DNA of 64,000 bases from Leptolyngbya sp. Cla-17 (GCF_016807185.1 NZ_JAEVYN010000001.1:310001-374000); one strand, 5' to 3'. Positions 51,381 to 60,790 are shown, numbered from the stretch's first letter. Translations and numbers: made by a program. Notes: generated by a model not told the origin, from the sequence alone.

Positions 51381-51494
51381 CTATAGACCCAGTTCGTTGC
51401 CACGACGATATTGCAGGTAAGCAGCAACAAACAAGCCAGCTAAGGTGATTGGAATTAAACCAAGCACAATACCCAGAAGAATCGGTTCGATCAC
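51381..51494 (-). CDS. petG: Cytochrome b6f complex subunit 5
   Basis: This 37-residue gene translates from GTG to MIEPILLGIVLGLIPITLAG and ends AAYLQYRRGNELGL, which is clearly PetG. It has one membrane helix and stabilises the cytochrome b6f complex in thylakoids. AGGAG lies seven bases before the GTG. It is divergent from cytM, another electron-transport gene, across about 240 bases. Confidence 0.95.
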   Translation of the reverse strand: MIEPILLGIVLGLIPITLAGLFVAAYLQYRRGNELGL

Positions 51495-51734
51495 TGTAAA
51501 GCTCCTTCTAGTCCGCTAAATTCAACAAATCAGGCTCCCTCCCTATGTTACCCCGGGTTCAGCCTCAAAAATTGAAGCTACCGCAAAAGCAAAACGGATT
51601 TTGTAGAGACGTATGAACGACTGTGCCGGGTTTTGTACGTAAATTAAAGTTTGCAATTTAAGTTTATATTTTTGCGAAGTTATCTAAAGAGGCTTTAAAC
51701 TGAGAAAGCTATAGATAGCGGTCTGCTTCACGCT

Positions 51735-52136
51735 TTGATAAATAACTCCTCAAAAAACCTTTTGGATAACCAAGTTCTCAAAGAAGCAAGTTTTCCTTAT
51801 CAAGCCGCGCTGAGTATCTTGGCAGCGATCGTGGTGGCATTTTTGGGGCTTCTAGGGTTCTATCAGTTCCGCACAGTAGACCCTTATGTCCAAAGTGTTT
51901 TGACACTCCATGGAGATATTGCTCAGGGAAACGCTATTTTTCAAATGAATTGCGCTGGATGTCATGGCACCTTTGCCGATGGGCTCGTAGGACCTAGCCT
52001 GCGGGATGTCTCTTCTCGCAAATCTGAAGTCAGCATGATTCACCAAGTGATTAGCGGTCGCACTCCCCCCATGCCGCAGTTTCAGCCATCTCCTCAAGAA
52101 ATGGCTGATTTGCTGCGTTATTTAGAAAGCCTCTAG
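51735..52136 (+). CDS. cytM: Cytochrome cM
   Basis: The 133-residue protein has an uncleaved-looking N-terminal membrane segment (LSILAAIVVAFLGLLGFYQF) and a single heme site CAGCH in IFQMNCAGCHGTFADGLVGP, with axial Met in RTPPMPQFQPSPQEMADLLR. The whole C-terminal half matches CytM. CytM is a membrane-bound c-type cytochrome that is induced under stress and restrains photosynthetic or heterotrophic electron flow in Synechocystis. Start is a TTG; no ATG lies upstream of the heme. Confidence 0.92.
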   Translation: MINNSSKNLLDNQVLKEASFPYQAALSILAAIVVAFLGLLGFYQFRTVDPYVQSVLTLHGDIAQGNAIFQMNCAGCHGTFADGLVGPSLRDVSSRKSEVSMIHQVISGRTPPMPQFQPSPQEMADLLRYLESL

Positions 52137-52137
52137 C

Positions 52138-53316
52138 ATGATGAAAGCGGTCGATTGGATTGTGGTGGGTGCCGGAATCACAGGCGCAGCGATCGCTTAT
52201 GAGCTTGTGCAGCAAGGGTTTTCAGTATTGAGACTAGAGCAATATGCTACGTTGCAAGGTGCTTCTCGCTATGGCTACGGCGGAATTGCCTACTGGGCAG
52301 GAAACACAGACTTAACTCGCCAGCTGTGTGCCGAGGCACGCGCAATGCATCCGCTTCTATCTGATGAGTTAGGAGAAAGCACCCAATTTCGAGAATTAGA
52401 TTTGGTGCTAACACTTGCACTAGAAGCGGATTCGCTGGCGATCGCCCAATCCTATGCCGCTGTCGCTGTGCCACCTCGATTAGTCAGTGTAGAAGAAGCC
52501 TGTGACTTGGAGCCATTGCTAAATCCTGAAGCGATCGCTGGTGCCTTGACCGTCAAACATGGTCACCTCCACTTGGGAGCAACTATCAACGCCTACACTC
52601 AGGCATTCACACGGTTAGGCGGTCAGGTTCACATAGGTCAAGTGACTGGATTGCTGCAACAAGCAGGAAAAGTGACTGGCGTAACGTGTCAGCAAGAATC
52701 CTTTTTAGGAGCTAATGTTGTCATTTGCGCCGGAGCCATGAGCCGAGGATTACTAAAATCTGCTGGAATCTCGGTGCAGCAATACTTTACCCATGCTGAG
52801 CTAATTGAAACGCCACCCGTCGAGGTAAAGTTGCGATCGCTGGTGATGCCTGCCGCTGCTCAACGGTTTAAGTTAGAAGCCACTTCCAGCACTGTGGAAC
52901 TCGATCCCCTGTGGAATGAACCAGGGCATGAACCGATTCCACCCATCCTGGATGCAGGTGCAATTCAACTGATGGATGGTACGCTGCGAATCGGGCAGGT
53001 GAGCCGCAGCTTAACTGACCCCGTTGCCGGGATCGATGCGGCTGCCAGTGAGCAGGCAATACGAACCCAGATTGGGAAAATTCTACCAGCGCTGAAAGAT
53101 TTGCCTGGAACTTGGTGTCATTGCCTAATTGCCTTCAGCCGCGACTCTTTGCCCCTAGTGGGCAGCATTGCAGATGTAGAAAATGTGCATCTATTTTCAG
53201 GTTTTAGCAATCCGTTGGCGATCGTTCCTCCCCTCGCTCGTCGTTTTGCCAAAGCCGCGATCGCCACAACAAAAGACCCACTTATTGCTAAGCTCTCACC
53301 CAATCGATTTACCTAA
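52138..53316 (+). CDS. FAD-dependent oxidoreductase (DAO family)
   Basis: The 392 residues begin with WIVVGAGITGAAIAYELVQQ, a Rossmann FAD motif, then LQGASRYGYGGIAYWAGNTD, and end with FSRDSLPLVGSI followed by HLFSGFSNPLAIVPPLARRF, typical of D-amino-acid oxidase/glycine oxidase-like proteins. Its start lies one base after the cytM stop, so the two are translationally coupled. That suggests it might pass electrons to CytM, but this is inference; its substrate is unknown. Confidence 0.87.
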   Translation: MMKAVDWIVVGAGITGAAIAYELVQQGFSVLRLEQYATLQGASRYGYGGIAYWAGNTDLTRQLCAEARAMHPLLSDELGESTQFRELDLVLTLALEADSLAIAQSYAAVAVPPRLVSVEEACDLEPLLNPEAIAGALTVKHGHLHLGATINAYTQAFTRLGGQVHIGQVTGLLQQAGKVTGVTCQQESFLGANVVICAGAMSRGLLKSAGISVQQYFTHAELIETPPVEVKLRSLVMPAAAQRFKLEATSSTVELDPLWNEPGHEPIPPILDAGAIQLMDGTLRIGQVSRSLTDPVAGIDAAASEQAIRTQIGKILPALKDLPGTWCHCLIAFSRDSLPLVGSIADVENVHLFSGFSNPLAIVPPLARRFAKAAIATTKDPLIAKLSPNRFT

Positions 53317-53338
53317 CAACACCTGTAAATTACAAGAT

Positions 53339-53372
53339 AAAAAAAGGAGCTTTGCAGTACTGCAAAGCTCCT
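53339..53372 (-). terminator. Terminator of the porin gene
   Basis: AGGAGCTTTGCAGT and its perfect complement form a 28-base palindrome (53345-53372). On the minus strand it is followed by seven T's. It ends the porin transcript, whose stop is 24 bases upstream. Confidence 0.88.
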
Positions 53373-53395
53373 ATGGATGTTGAGGATGAAACTTT

Positions 53396-55297
53396 TTAGA
53401 AGCTGAACTGCGTTCTTAAATTGAACACATAAATGTTGGGGTTACTGTCAAAGTTATTGGCATTGAAAATTGCGTAGAACGCAGGCACCAATGAAATATT
53501 GTCAGTAACTGGGTAATAGTAAGATGCCTCCAACTCATACATCGTGCCGCCATCGCCACCACCTGATGCAAAGTAGCGCCGCCCTTGTTGAATATCCATC
53601 GGCATCAAAAAGGTGATTACGCCTAACGAACCCTTCTTGAGCAGGTCAGGAAATCCAAGTCCTGCTTGAAACGCTTGAGTGCGAACCAACTTATCAATCG
53701 GCCGAAGCGTTGTCCAACCCAACCCATAGCGCCCAAAAATGCCAAATTTTGGCGTAATTGCCCAGTCAGCGCTAACCCCTACATGGTGGGATGTTGCAGA
53801 CTTAAGACCACCATTGATCGCACCAGTTATAGGATCAATGGTTGAAAAGCCAGGACCTGCATCCAAATAACCGTAGGGAATCGGTTCACCTGTTGCACCC
53901 CCGACCTGTCCATTGCCGTAAGCGATTTGACGGGTGTAGGTGTACAGTCCTCGAATATTGATGTTTTGGGTTGGAGAGAACGTTAACTCAGCAGTAGAGG
54001 TATTAGTGCCACCAAACACTCCAAATCTGGGACTACTAGAGGTGTTGAAACCAAACTGAGCCGGTAAGAATTCTGTGTTCTCACCCAAATAGGCAGCGGC
54101 AAATCGAAGTTTAGGGCTAATGTTCCACTCAATTACTGCGCCGGAACCTCGGTCGATCGCGTTTGAGAGTGTGTTACCGATGGAATCAAAGCTGCTTGCG
54201 CCTGTGATGAAGAAGGTGTAACGGTTGAAGTCGAAGTAGCGATACCAGTTCACGCGTGGACCAACGGTAACTGTGATCTTGTCACTTAAGGGAAAAGTGT
54301 AGAACAGATCATGAATGACCACATCGGCTCTGCCATTCGTGTCTCCAGCCGATTGGTCGGTAAAGGGAGTCCCAAAGGCGTTAAAGAAACCTGCGGACGC
54401 AAACTGGTTCGCAGGTGAGATGCCATTACCTGCTGCCAACTGAATCAACAAAGTATCGCGTCCCGTGAACGAGGTATTGAAGTTGAGCCACGTTAGGAAA
54501 CTAGCGGTAGGTTGGGCTTCGTCTGTGGTTAAAACAATGGGAGTACCGTTTGCGTTTCTAGCGGCTGCGAACCGAACATCTGCGGGTGCTCCAGGAACCC
54601 CTTCATACCGGATATTTTTGTCTAAGCTAGTTGCGCCACTGTAGTTAAACCAGACGTTGCCGCTAAGTTTGGTTGTGGTAGAAAACTGCTGTTTTTCTAG
54701 GGTTGCAGTTCGAACTTCAAGCGCATCGACTCGACCGCGCAGAGCCGCCAGTTCAACCGAAAATTCTTCTTGAAGTCTTTTAACAACTTCCAGATCTTCT
54801 TTTTTGACAAAATCAGCGGTCGCAGCGGCAATCAGTTCTTGAATCTTGTCTAGGCACGCATTTAAACCAGCGGCAAATTCATAGCGCGTCAGTGCCCGGT
54901 TGCCCCGAAAGGTTTTATCGGGATAACCCACGATGCAGCCATAACGCTCAACCAGGGATTGAAGTGCTTGGAATGCCCAATCTGTAGGTCTTACGTCAGT
55001 TAACTGAGAAATGGAAGTGACCTGATCTTGCTCAGTTTCGTCGGCTTCGTCTACATTATCTAGGCTGTTGGCAGTGGAGATGACTTTATCAATATCACTC
55101 AATGAAGTGGTATCACTGGATGAAGTTGTTGGGGCACCTGCAAGCAGCATTGAAGAATTTGACTGAGCAATCTGATGTTCTGACGCGATCGCACTAGAAC
55201 TAATCAAACCAACAGCCGCACCAGAAGCGAATAAAGCTCTCCAAACCAGGGCTGGCAACTTGGATTTTGTCTTATAAAACAGTTGAATGGACACCAT
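53396..55297 (-). CDS. SLH/OprB-type outer-membrane porin (iron uptake porin family)
   Basis: The 633-residue protein has a signal peptide (ALFASGAAVGLISSSAIAS), one SLH domain (TDVRPTDWAFQALQSLVERY to RYEFAAGLNACLDKI), a short coiled coil (VKRLQEEFSVELAALRGRVD) and a carbohydrate-selective-porin barrel ending in NIYVFNLRTQFSF, with C-terminal Phe. This is the usual cyanobacterial major porin, shown for some members to pass iron and other inorganic ions. It has its own terminator. Confidence 0.93.
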   Translation of the reverse strand: MVSIQLFYKTKSKLPALVWRALFASGAAVGLISSSAIASEHQIAQSNSSMLLAGAPTTSSSDTTSLSDIDKVISTANSLDNVDEADETEQDQVTSISQLTDVRPTDWAFQALQSLVERYGCIVGYPDKTFRGNRALTRYEFAAGLNACLDKIQELIAAATADFVKKEDLEVVKRLQEEFSVELAALRGRVDALEVRTATLEKQQFSTTTKLSGNVWFNYSGATSLDKNIRYEGVPGAPADVRFAAARNANGTPIVLTTDEAQPTASFLTWLNFNTSFTGRDTLLIQLAAGNGISPANQFASAGFFNAFGTPFTDQSAGDTNGRADVVIHDLFYTFPLSDKITVTVGPRVNWYRYFDFNRYTFFITGASSFDSIGNTLSNAIDRGSGAVIEWNISPKLRFAAAYLGENTEFLPAQFGFNTSSSPRFGVFGGTNTSTAELTFSPTQNINIRGLYTYTRQIAYGNGQVGGATGEPIPYGYLDAGPGFSTIDPITGAINGGLKSATSHHVGVSADWAITPKFGIFGRYGLGWTTLRPIDKLVRTQAFQAGLGFPDLLKKGSLGVITFLMPMDIQQGRRYFASGGGDGGTMYELEASYYYPVTDNISLVPAFYAIFNANNFDSNPNIYVFNLRTQFSF

Positions 55298-55463
55298 TGA
55301 ACCTCACACCTCAAAAACGACTACATGAATAGCCTGAATGTCTATCATCCTTTTGACACAGGATATTACCAGAGCCGCAAAGGGCAATTATGTAACATCC
55401 GCCACATTAGGTGTTCTCTATTACAAGATTATGTAGTGCTTATCACATCAGGTAAAAGCAACA

Positions 55464-56258
55464 ATGACTCAATTAATTGACGATCCAAATGACGCTCCGC
55501 TTTACGCAATGCAGCCGTTGCAACGGTTTTCAGACCGGGCGACCGATTATGCAAACCATCGCCCCAGTTATCCAGCCGCGGCGATCGCCGCGATTTTAGC
55601 AGGACTGAGCGAACCCCATCGTTTGGTTGCTGCCGATATTGGAGCCGGGACAGGTATTTCTTCTCGTTTATTAGCCGACAAGGGGTTGCAGGTATGGGCG
55701 GTGGAACCCAACGCTGCCATGCGTGAGGCTGCAACTTTTCATCCCAATGTGACCTTTCAAGCAGTCGCGGCGGAGCAGACTCAATTACCGAATGCCTCCG
55801 TGGATTTAGTCACCTGTTTTCAGGCATTTCACTGGTTTGACCCAGCGTGTTTACCAGAATTTCATCGTATTCTTAAACCCTCTGGGCGGTTAGCACTGGT
55901 GTGGAATAGCCGCGATCGCCAAGATCCATTCACTCAAGCCTATACCCAGCTTGTGCAACAGCTATCCAACCATCATCCGGCTGAAAGTCGTATGGTTTCA
56001 GCGCAACCCTTGTTTTCCAGCCCCTATTTTGACGCCATTTCGCAGCAAGAATTTCTATATCAGCAATCACTGGATTTAGCAGGCTTAATCGGGCGCGCCC
56101 AAAGTGTCTCTTACATGCCGAAGGATGAGGACACAACGCAACGGCTAGTCCAAGGTTTGAAGGACCTATGCGATCGCTGGGCAGATGCACAAGGACGAGT
56201 ATGTTTGGTTTACACCACACAGGTTTTTCTAGCAACCTCAGGACGTGTGCCGGGTTAA
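55464..56258 (+). CDS. Class I SAM-dependent methyltransferase
   Basis: The 264 residues show the SAM motif VAADIGAGTGISSRLLAD, acidic post-I VWAVEPNAAMRE, and motif IV LVTCFQAFHWFDP. It resembles type-11 methyltransferases that act on small molecules or trans-aconitate-like substrates. It lies next to a second, different methyltransferase. The substrate is unknown. Confidence 0.88.
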   Translation: MTQLIDDPNDAPLYAMQPLQRFSDRATDYANHRPSYPAAAIAAILAGLSEPHRLVAADIGAGTGISSRLLADKGLQVWAVEPNAAMREAATFHPNVTFQAVAAEQTQLPNASVDLVTCFQAFHWFDPACLPEFHRILKPSGRLALVWNSRDRQDPFTQAYTQLVQQLSNHHPAESRMVSAQPLFSSPYFDAISQQEFLYQQSLDLAGLIGRAQSVSYMPKDEDTTQRLVQGLKDLCDRWADAQGRVCLVYTTQVFLATSGRVPG

Positions 56259-56381
56259 TGTCTATTGCATCGCTGATTTTTCATTAGTAAACTTTGCCCG
56301 AACGAGTCAGGATTCATTAAACTGTGAGGAATATGTCGAATTATTTGTAGCTTTTGCAATCACTTATCCTTAGTCACCCCT

Positions 56382-57248
56382 ATGGCAGCTCGTACAGACA
56401 CCATTTTTGAGCGCTTTCTGGCTCCCATTGCAAAGCTCGTGATCAACCAGGACGAGTTGAAACGGTTTTATGAAAGTATCGATTGGGACTCTGCGAGCGA
56501 TCGCCTGCGTAACCCGACCGTCACCTATCCCGCTTATTACAGCAGCCAAAACTTCCATGGCATTGAAGGCGGTTATCTCACTATTGGTGCTGCGGTTTCC
56601 TACGATCCGATTACGCAATATGCCCTGCCACCCAATGAGCAATGGGTGCGTCAAGCCTTAATCGATGCCGTACAAAGCAAGCCACGCCGCATTTTAGATT
56701 TAGGCTGTGGTACGGGATCAACCACGCTTCTCTTAAAAAAAGCGTTTCCAGAAGCGGAGGTGATTGGACTAGATTTATCGCCCTACATGCTGGTTGTGGC
56801 AGAATACAAAGCCGCTCAAGCGGGTCTGGAGATGCAATGGAGACATGGTTTAGCTGAGCAAACCGGGTTTCCGGCTGGATCGTTTGATCTGGTTACTGCC
56901 TCCCTGCTGTTTCATGAAACGCCCCCCGTGATCGCCAAGGAGATTTTGCGCGAGGCTCATCGCTTGCTGACGGTGGGAGGTGAAGTGCTGATTTTGGATG
57001 GCAACCAAAAAACGCTGCGGCAAACGGAATGGCTGACCGACATTTTTGAAGAACCTTACATTCGCGAATATGCTCAGGGCAGTACCGACGCCTGGATGGG
57101 CGCAGCTGGATTCGGCAAGGTGCAAACTCAAGATTTTTGGATGCTCCATCAAGTTACCCACGGCGTAAAAGCGATCGCGGCTCAATCAGTTGAGTTTTCA
57201 ACACCAAATTATGAACCACTCAACGGAAAACACTGGGCAATGGGTTAA
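56382..57248 (+). CDS. Class I SAM-dependent methyltransferase (cyanobacterial)
   Basis: The 288 residues have motif I RILDLGCGTGSTTLLLKK, post-I EVIGLDLSPYMLVVAE, motif IV FDLVTASLLFHETPP and EILREAHRLLTVGGEVLILDG. The N-terminal ~90 residues (ELKRFYESIDWDSASDRL, FHGIEGGYLTIGAAVSYDPI) are a family-specific lead domain. It may act on a quinone or tocopherol-type precursor, but nothing in the sequence proves this. Confidence 0.88.
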   Translation: MAARTDTIFERFLAPIAKLVINQDELKRFYESIDWDSASDRLRNPTVTYPAYYSSQNFHGIEGGYLTIGAAVSYDPITQYALPPNEQWVRQALIDAVQSKPRRILDLGCGTGSTTLLLKKAFPEAEVIGLDLSPYMLVVAEYKAAQAGLEMQWRHGLAEQTGFPAGSFDLVTASLLFHETPPVIAKEILREAHRLLTVGGEVLILDGNQKTLRQTEWLTDIFEEPYIREYAQGSTDAWMGAAGFGKVQTQDFWMLHQVTHGVKAIAAQSVEFSTPNYEPLNGKHWAMG

Positions 57249-57256
57249 AAGTTGAG

Positions 57257-57784
57257 CTATGCCACTAGAAAATAAAGATAACCGTTGCAGTACATTTTTT
57301 TAGTACTGGTTATGTAGCGGCTGAGATAACTACGCAAATCAATCGATTCGCGCAAACCGGAAAAAAGCGCGTGATTGTCGGCATCGAGGAGATTATCGCC
57401 ATTAAAAGACTTTGTTGAGTCTTGAATGTACCTCGCCAAATTATCGCAAAGAGCTACAAGGCTCTCTTGATTCAAAGCTTTCTGTTCGCAAATGAAAGCA
57501 GTATCCGAAACTAAGCTAAGTTTACTTTCTACTTTAAGAGGGGTTGCTACTGTTATTGAAGAATTTGTTTCGGAAACACTAGCTGACTTCACATCGCTCT
57601 TGACAACTTCAGCTTTTGTTTCCATGACTGCAACCTGTTGAAAACCTTTAGAAAAGCAATTCAGCATTTCAATAATTTCTGGTTTTGAAATTGAAATTGG
57701 TGCTTCTGCAAAAGATTCTGGTGTATGAACAATACTGGTTTCGCTAGACCACTGAATATTTAGTGCAAAATGGAGATAGTACAT
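57257..57784 (-). CDS. Unrecognised protein, third gene of a small operon
   Basis: The 175 residues start MYYLHFALNIQWSSETSIV, which resembles the first beta strand of HicB proteins (compare YSLLIQWSDEDD at 58463). The middle is a long Ser/Val/Lys-rich segment without hydrophobic core; the end is helical (LVALCDNLARYIQDSTKS, LRSYLSRYIT). I know no family. It follows two equally unknown small genes on the same strand, 22 bases after the second. Its DNA is more AT-rich than its neighbours. Confidence 0.55.
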   Translation of the reverse strand: MYYLHFALNIQWSSETSIVHTPESFAEAPISISKPEIIEMLNCFSKGFQQVAVMETKAEVVKSDVKSASVSETNSSITVATPLKVESKLSLVSDTAFICEQKALNQESLVALCDNLARYIQDSTKSFNGDNLLDADNHALFSGLRESIDLRSYLSRYITSTKKMYCNGYLYFLVA

Positions 57785-57806
57785 TGCTTTTCTCGACCTC
57801 CTTTAC

Positions 57807-58007
57807 CTAAAATTCCTTTTCAACGATCTTAATTTTAAATGGATAATTACCGATAGCATTCTTGGCATCTCGCGTTGCAGAACGGCATATCACAATCAAC
57901 TCTGATGCATCTGGGTTCGTTCCAACCACGGCTCCCACAAATGCATTGAGATCGCCTAGGGTTAACTTATTCGTTTTGATTTGAACAGGGATTTTACGAT
58001 GTGCCAT
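57807..58007 (-). CDS. Unrecognised small protein, second gene of the operon
   Basis: About 66 residues from the ATG of MAHRKIPVQIKTNKL. It contains LTLGDLNAFVGAVVGTNPDA and ELIVICRSATRDAKN and ends KIKIVEKEF. It looks like a small alpha/beta fold. The start overlaps the previous gene's stop region (58009), so the two are translationally coupled. I know no family. Confidence 0.55.
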   Translation of the reverse strand: MAHRKIPVQIKTNKLTLGDLNAFVGAVVGTNPDASELIVICRSATRDAKNAIGNYPFKIKIVEKEF

Positions 58008-58008
58008 T

Positions 58009-58365
58009 TTAGTAGTTTCCCTTAATAATAATATTTCTAATGCGACCAGCAACATTGCTGGCTCCTCGCTCAGTCGGGGCAACAATTCTGATCACGCAGT
58101 CAATACCGCCATCTCTTCCATAACGTTGATCTACAGTAGTGATGTTCATTGGATTGCCGTTGGTGTCGGTAAACTCCACGGTTTCGAAGCCACTCAGCCT
58201 TGTCATTAATCTCTTGATTTCATCATGCTCAGTTTTATATCCAAACTTGCTGGGACTAATCCTATCTACTTCAACAAACTGGTTGGAGGATTTGTAGTTA
58301 GTTGAGCTTGAAAAGCCGACTACACTTCCAAGTTCACGCAACCAACCTGTGATTAAAGTCAGCAT
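58009..58365 (-). CDS. Unrecognised small protein, first gene of the operon
   Basis: About 118 residues from the Met of MLTLITGWLRELG; a Met six codons upstream (58383) is also possible. It contains FVEVDRISPSKFGYKTEHDE and VDQRYGRDGGIDCVIRIV and ends IIIKGNY. It has no signal peptide and no motif I can name. It leads a three-gene operon of proteins of unknown function. Confidence 0.55.
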   Translation of the reverse strand: MLTLITGWLRELGSVVGFSSSTNYKSSNQFVEVDRISPSKFGYKTEHDEIKRLMTRLSGFETVEFTDTNGNPMNITTVDQRYGRDGGIDCVIRIVAPTERGASNVAGRIRNIIIKGNY

Positions 58366-58462
58366 AATTTTAGAAACCTGCAAATCAAATACATTACTAA
58401 AGTTCCCAAGAGACTTCTAAACTGCTCAAAAACTTCTGTAGGTTTTAAGGCAATCGCACGTT

Positions 58463-58681
58463 CTATGCGGCTTCGCAGATAGTTGGTTCTGGTAAGGATT
58501 CACCCGTCGCCTCATAAGCGATGATCAGCGAATCCAAAGCTTCGATTCCATTCGCCATAGCTAGCTCATAGGTGCTGCCACGCGATCGCCATTGCTGCCC
58601 TAAAAAGGCAGGAAACCCAACTAAAAAGCAATCGTCTTCATCAGACCATTGAATTAGCAGTGAATACTTTAGGTGAGTCAT
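58463..58681 (-). CDS. HicB-like antitoxin without HicA partner
   Basis: About 72 residues from the ATG of MTHLKYSLLIQWSDEDDCFL. VGFPAFLG and the helix AMANGIEALDSLIIAYEATG are the HicB fold (partial RNase H). The C-terminal DNA-binding domain of many HicB proteins is absent. No HicA toxin gene lies on either side. It starts 13 bases after the thrS stop, so it may be cotranscribed with thrS. Confidence 0.75.
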   Translation of the reverse strand: MTHLKYSLLIQWSDEDDCFLVGFPAFLGQQWRSRGSTYELAMANGIEALDSLIIAYEATGESLPEPTICEAA

Positions 58682-58694
58682 CGTTAGAACTGGG

Positions 58695-60506
58695 CTAAAA
58701 ATTGCCGTGGGTTTGGTTGGCAATGTTAAGGCGATCGCATACCTCCGCGACAGGCAAAGCACCCAGTTCACCAGAGGCACGGGTGCGGATGCTGAGGGCA
58801 TTCGCCTCCACTTCTTTCGCACCGATCACTGCCATTACGGGAATTTTGGCTTTTTCAGCATTGCGGATCAGTTTACCTAAGCGATCGCCGCTGGTGTCTG
58901 CTTCCGCCCGAATTCCCATCAGTTGCATCTCTAGCGCCACCTGTTTCGCAAAAGGCAATTGCTCTTCACCCACCGCTAACAAACGCACTTGAATCGGAGC
59001 CAGCCATAGAGGAAAATCTCCGGCATACTCTTCAATCAAGATGCCGATCAGCCGCTCCAATGAGCCGAAAGGCGCACGGTGGATCATCACCGGGCGTTTA
59101 CGGGTGCCGTCTTCCGCCACATATTCCAGTTCAAACCGCTCTGGCAAGTTGTAATCAACCTGCACAGTGCCCAGTTGCCATTCTCGGTCTAACGCATCCT
59201 GGAAAATAAAATCTAGTTTAGGACCGTAAAACGCCGCTTCGCCAATGCCTTCAAAGTGATCCATGCCCAAGGTTTCTACCGCTCGACGGATCGCACCTTC
59301 CGCTTTTTCCCAAGCATCGTCGGAACCAATGTATTTATCAGAAGCAGGATCACGAAAACTGAGACGGGCGCGGAAATTTTTAAGCTGCAAGCTTTTGAAA
59401 ACCTCCAGGATCAAATCCACGACGCTAAGAAATTCTGAGTCCAATTGTTCTGGGGTGACAAATAGGTGCGAGTCATCGACTGTGAAGCCCCGCACGCGGG
59501 TTAAACCGCCCAACTCACCGGATTGCTCGTAGCGATAAACGGTACCAAATTCCGCCAGTCGCATTGGCAATTCACGGTAAGAGCGCAACTCGCTCTTATA
59601 GATTTGGATGTGAAAGGGGCAGTTCATTGGCTTCATCACAAAGCCTTGTTCTTGGGCGCGATCGCGGTCATCATCCGCCATCATCGGGAACATATCTTCG
59701 CTGTACTTCTGCCAGTGTCCCGACAGTTTGAACAAATCCACACGGGCGATGTGGGGCGTAACGACGGGCAAATAACCGCGCTTTACCTGCTCTTTTTTAA
59801 GAAAGTCTTCCAAAAGCGATCGCAGGATGGTTCCTTTGGGCGTCCATAGGGGCAAGCCGGGACCCACGGGATCGGCAAAAATGAACAGCCCCAATTCTTT
59901 ACCCAGCTTGCGATGATCCCGTCGGAGGGCTTCTTCCTTCCGGCGTTGATATTCTGCCAGTTGCTCAGGGGTTTCCCAAGCGGTGCCATAAATTCGTTGC
60001 AGTTGAGCTTTGGTTTCGTCGCCCCGCCAGTAGGCTCCCGCCACACTTTCCAGGGCGATCGCATCGGGGTTTAACTCCGCAGTGGTTTCCACATGCGGTC
60101 CCGCGCATAAATCCCACCATTCTTCGCCCAAGTGATACAGCGTGATTGGATCTTCTAGTCCTTCTAAAATCTCTAGTTTGTAAGGCTCGTTAACGGCTCG
60201 AATGCGGCGATCGGCTTCTTCGCGGCTGACTTGTTCCCGGCTCACAGGCAACTTTCGCCGAATGATTTTTGCCATTTCTTTTTTAATGGCTTTCAAATCT
60301 TTATCGGTAAACGGATCTGGACTGTCGAAGTCGTAGTAAAACCCATTTTCGATAAACGGACCAATCGTTACCTGCGCTTTGGGAAACAGCTTTTGCACCG
60401 CCATTGCCATCACATGAGAGGTTGTATGCCGAATCTTTTTAAGCTGCTCAGATTCGCTGGTTTTGGGAAGATGAATTTTTTCAGATTGAGACTCTATTGC
60501 AGACAT
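58695..60506 (-). CDS. thrS: Threonyl-tRNA synthetase (no TGS domain)
   Basis: The 603 residues begin straight at the editing domain (IRHTTSHVMAMAVQKLFPKA, HxxxH) with DLCAGPHVETT, then the class II core with MNCPFHIQIYKSEL, LTRVRGFTVDDSHLF and motif 3 RAPFGSLERLIGIL, and the C-terminal anticodon domain. The N-terminal TGS domain of E. coli ThrRS is missing, as known for some cyanobacterial ThrRS. It charges tRNA-Thr and clears Ser-tRNA. The DUF2605-like gene is divergent from it. Confidence 0.96.
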   Translation of the reverse strand: MSAIESQSEKIHLPKTSESEQLKKIRHTTSHVMAMAVQKLFPKAQVTIGPFIENGFYYDFDSPDPFTDKDLKAIKKEMAKIIRRKLPVSREQVSREEADRRIRAVNEPYKLEILEGLEDPITLYHLGEEWWDLCAGPHVETTAELNPDAIALESVAGAYWRGDETKAQLQRIYGTAWETPEQLAEYQRRKEEALRRDHRKLGKELGLFIFADPVGPGLPLWTPKGTILRSLLEDFLKKEQVKRGYLPVVTPHIARVDLFKLSGHWQKYSEDMFPMMADDDRDRAQEQGFVMKPMNCPFHIQIYKSELRSYRELPMRLAEFGTVYRYEQSGELGGLTRVRGFTVDDSHLFVTPEQLDSEFLSVVDLILEVFKSLQLKNFRARLSFRDPASDKYIGSDDAWEKAEGAIRRAVETLGMDHFEGIGEAAFYGPKLDFIFQDALDREWQLGTVQVDYNLPERFELEYVAEDGTRKRPVMIHRAPFGSLERLIGILIEEYAGDFPLWLAPIQVRLLAVGEEQLPFAKQVALEMQLMGIRAEADTSGDRLGKLIRNAEKAKIPVMAVIGAKEVEANALSIRTRASGELGALPVAEVCDRLNIANQTHGNF

Positions 60507-60790
60507 GGGAATCGCTCCAAATTTCTAAAGCATTTAAGGAATCGCAGGCTAAATGACCCAATGGGGGCTAAAAACTTTGCCCCTAGCTAGTTCGCCCAGT
60601 TCCATTTGCAATCAAGAATAGTAAAGGCTGAATTTGGAGTTCCCGATAAATCATGAATTCTTGCTGACTTCTGCACAGTCACTTAGTCTAGCCTAAGTCT
60701 GTCAAGGCATACAGCAAATTGGCTGATGATAACCCTTTGGCAGCAGCTCGACCAATTTCTCTACTCTATGCTTCAGCACTTTAGAAAAAG

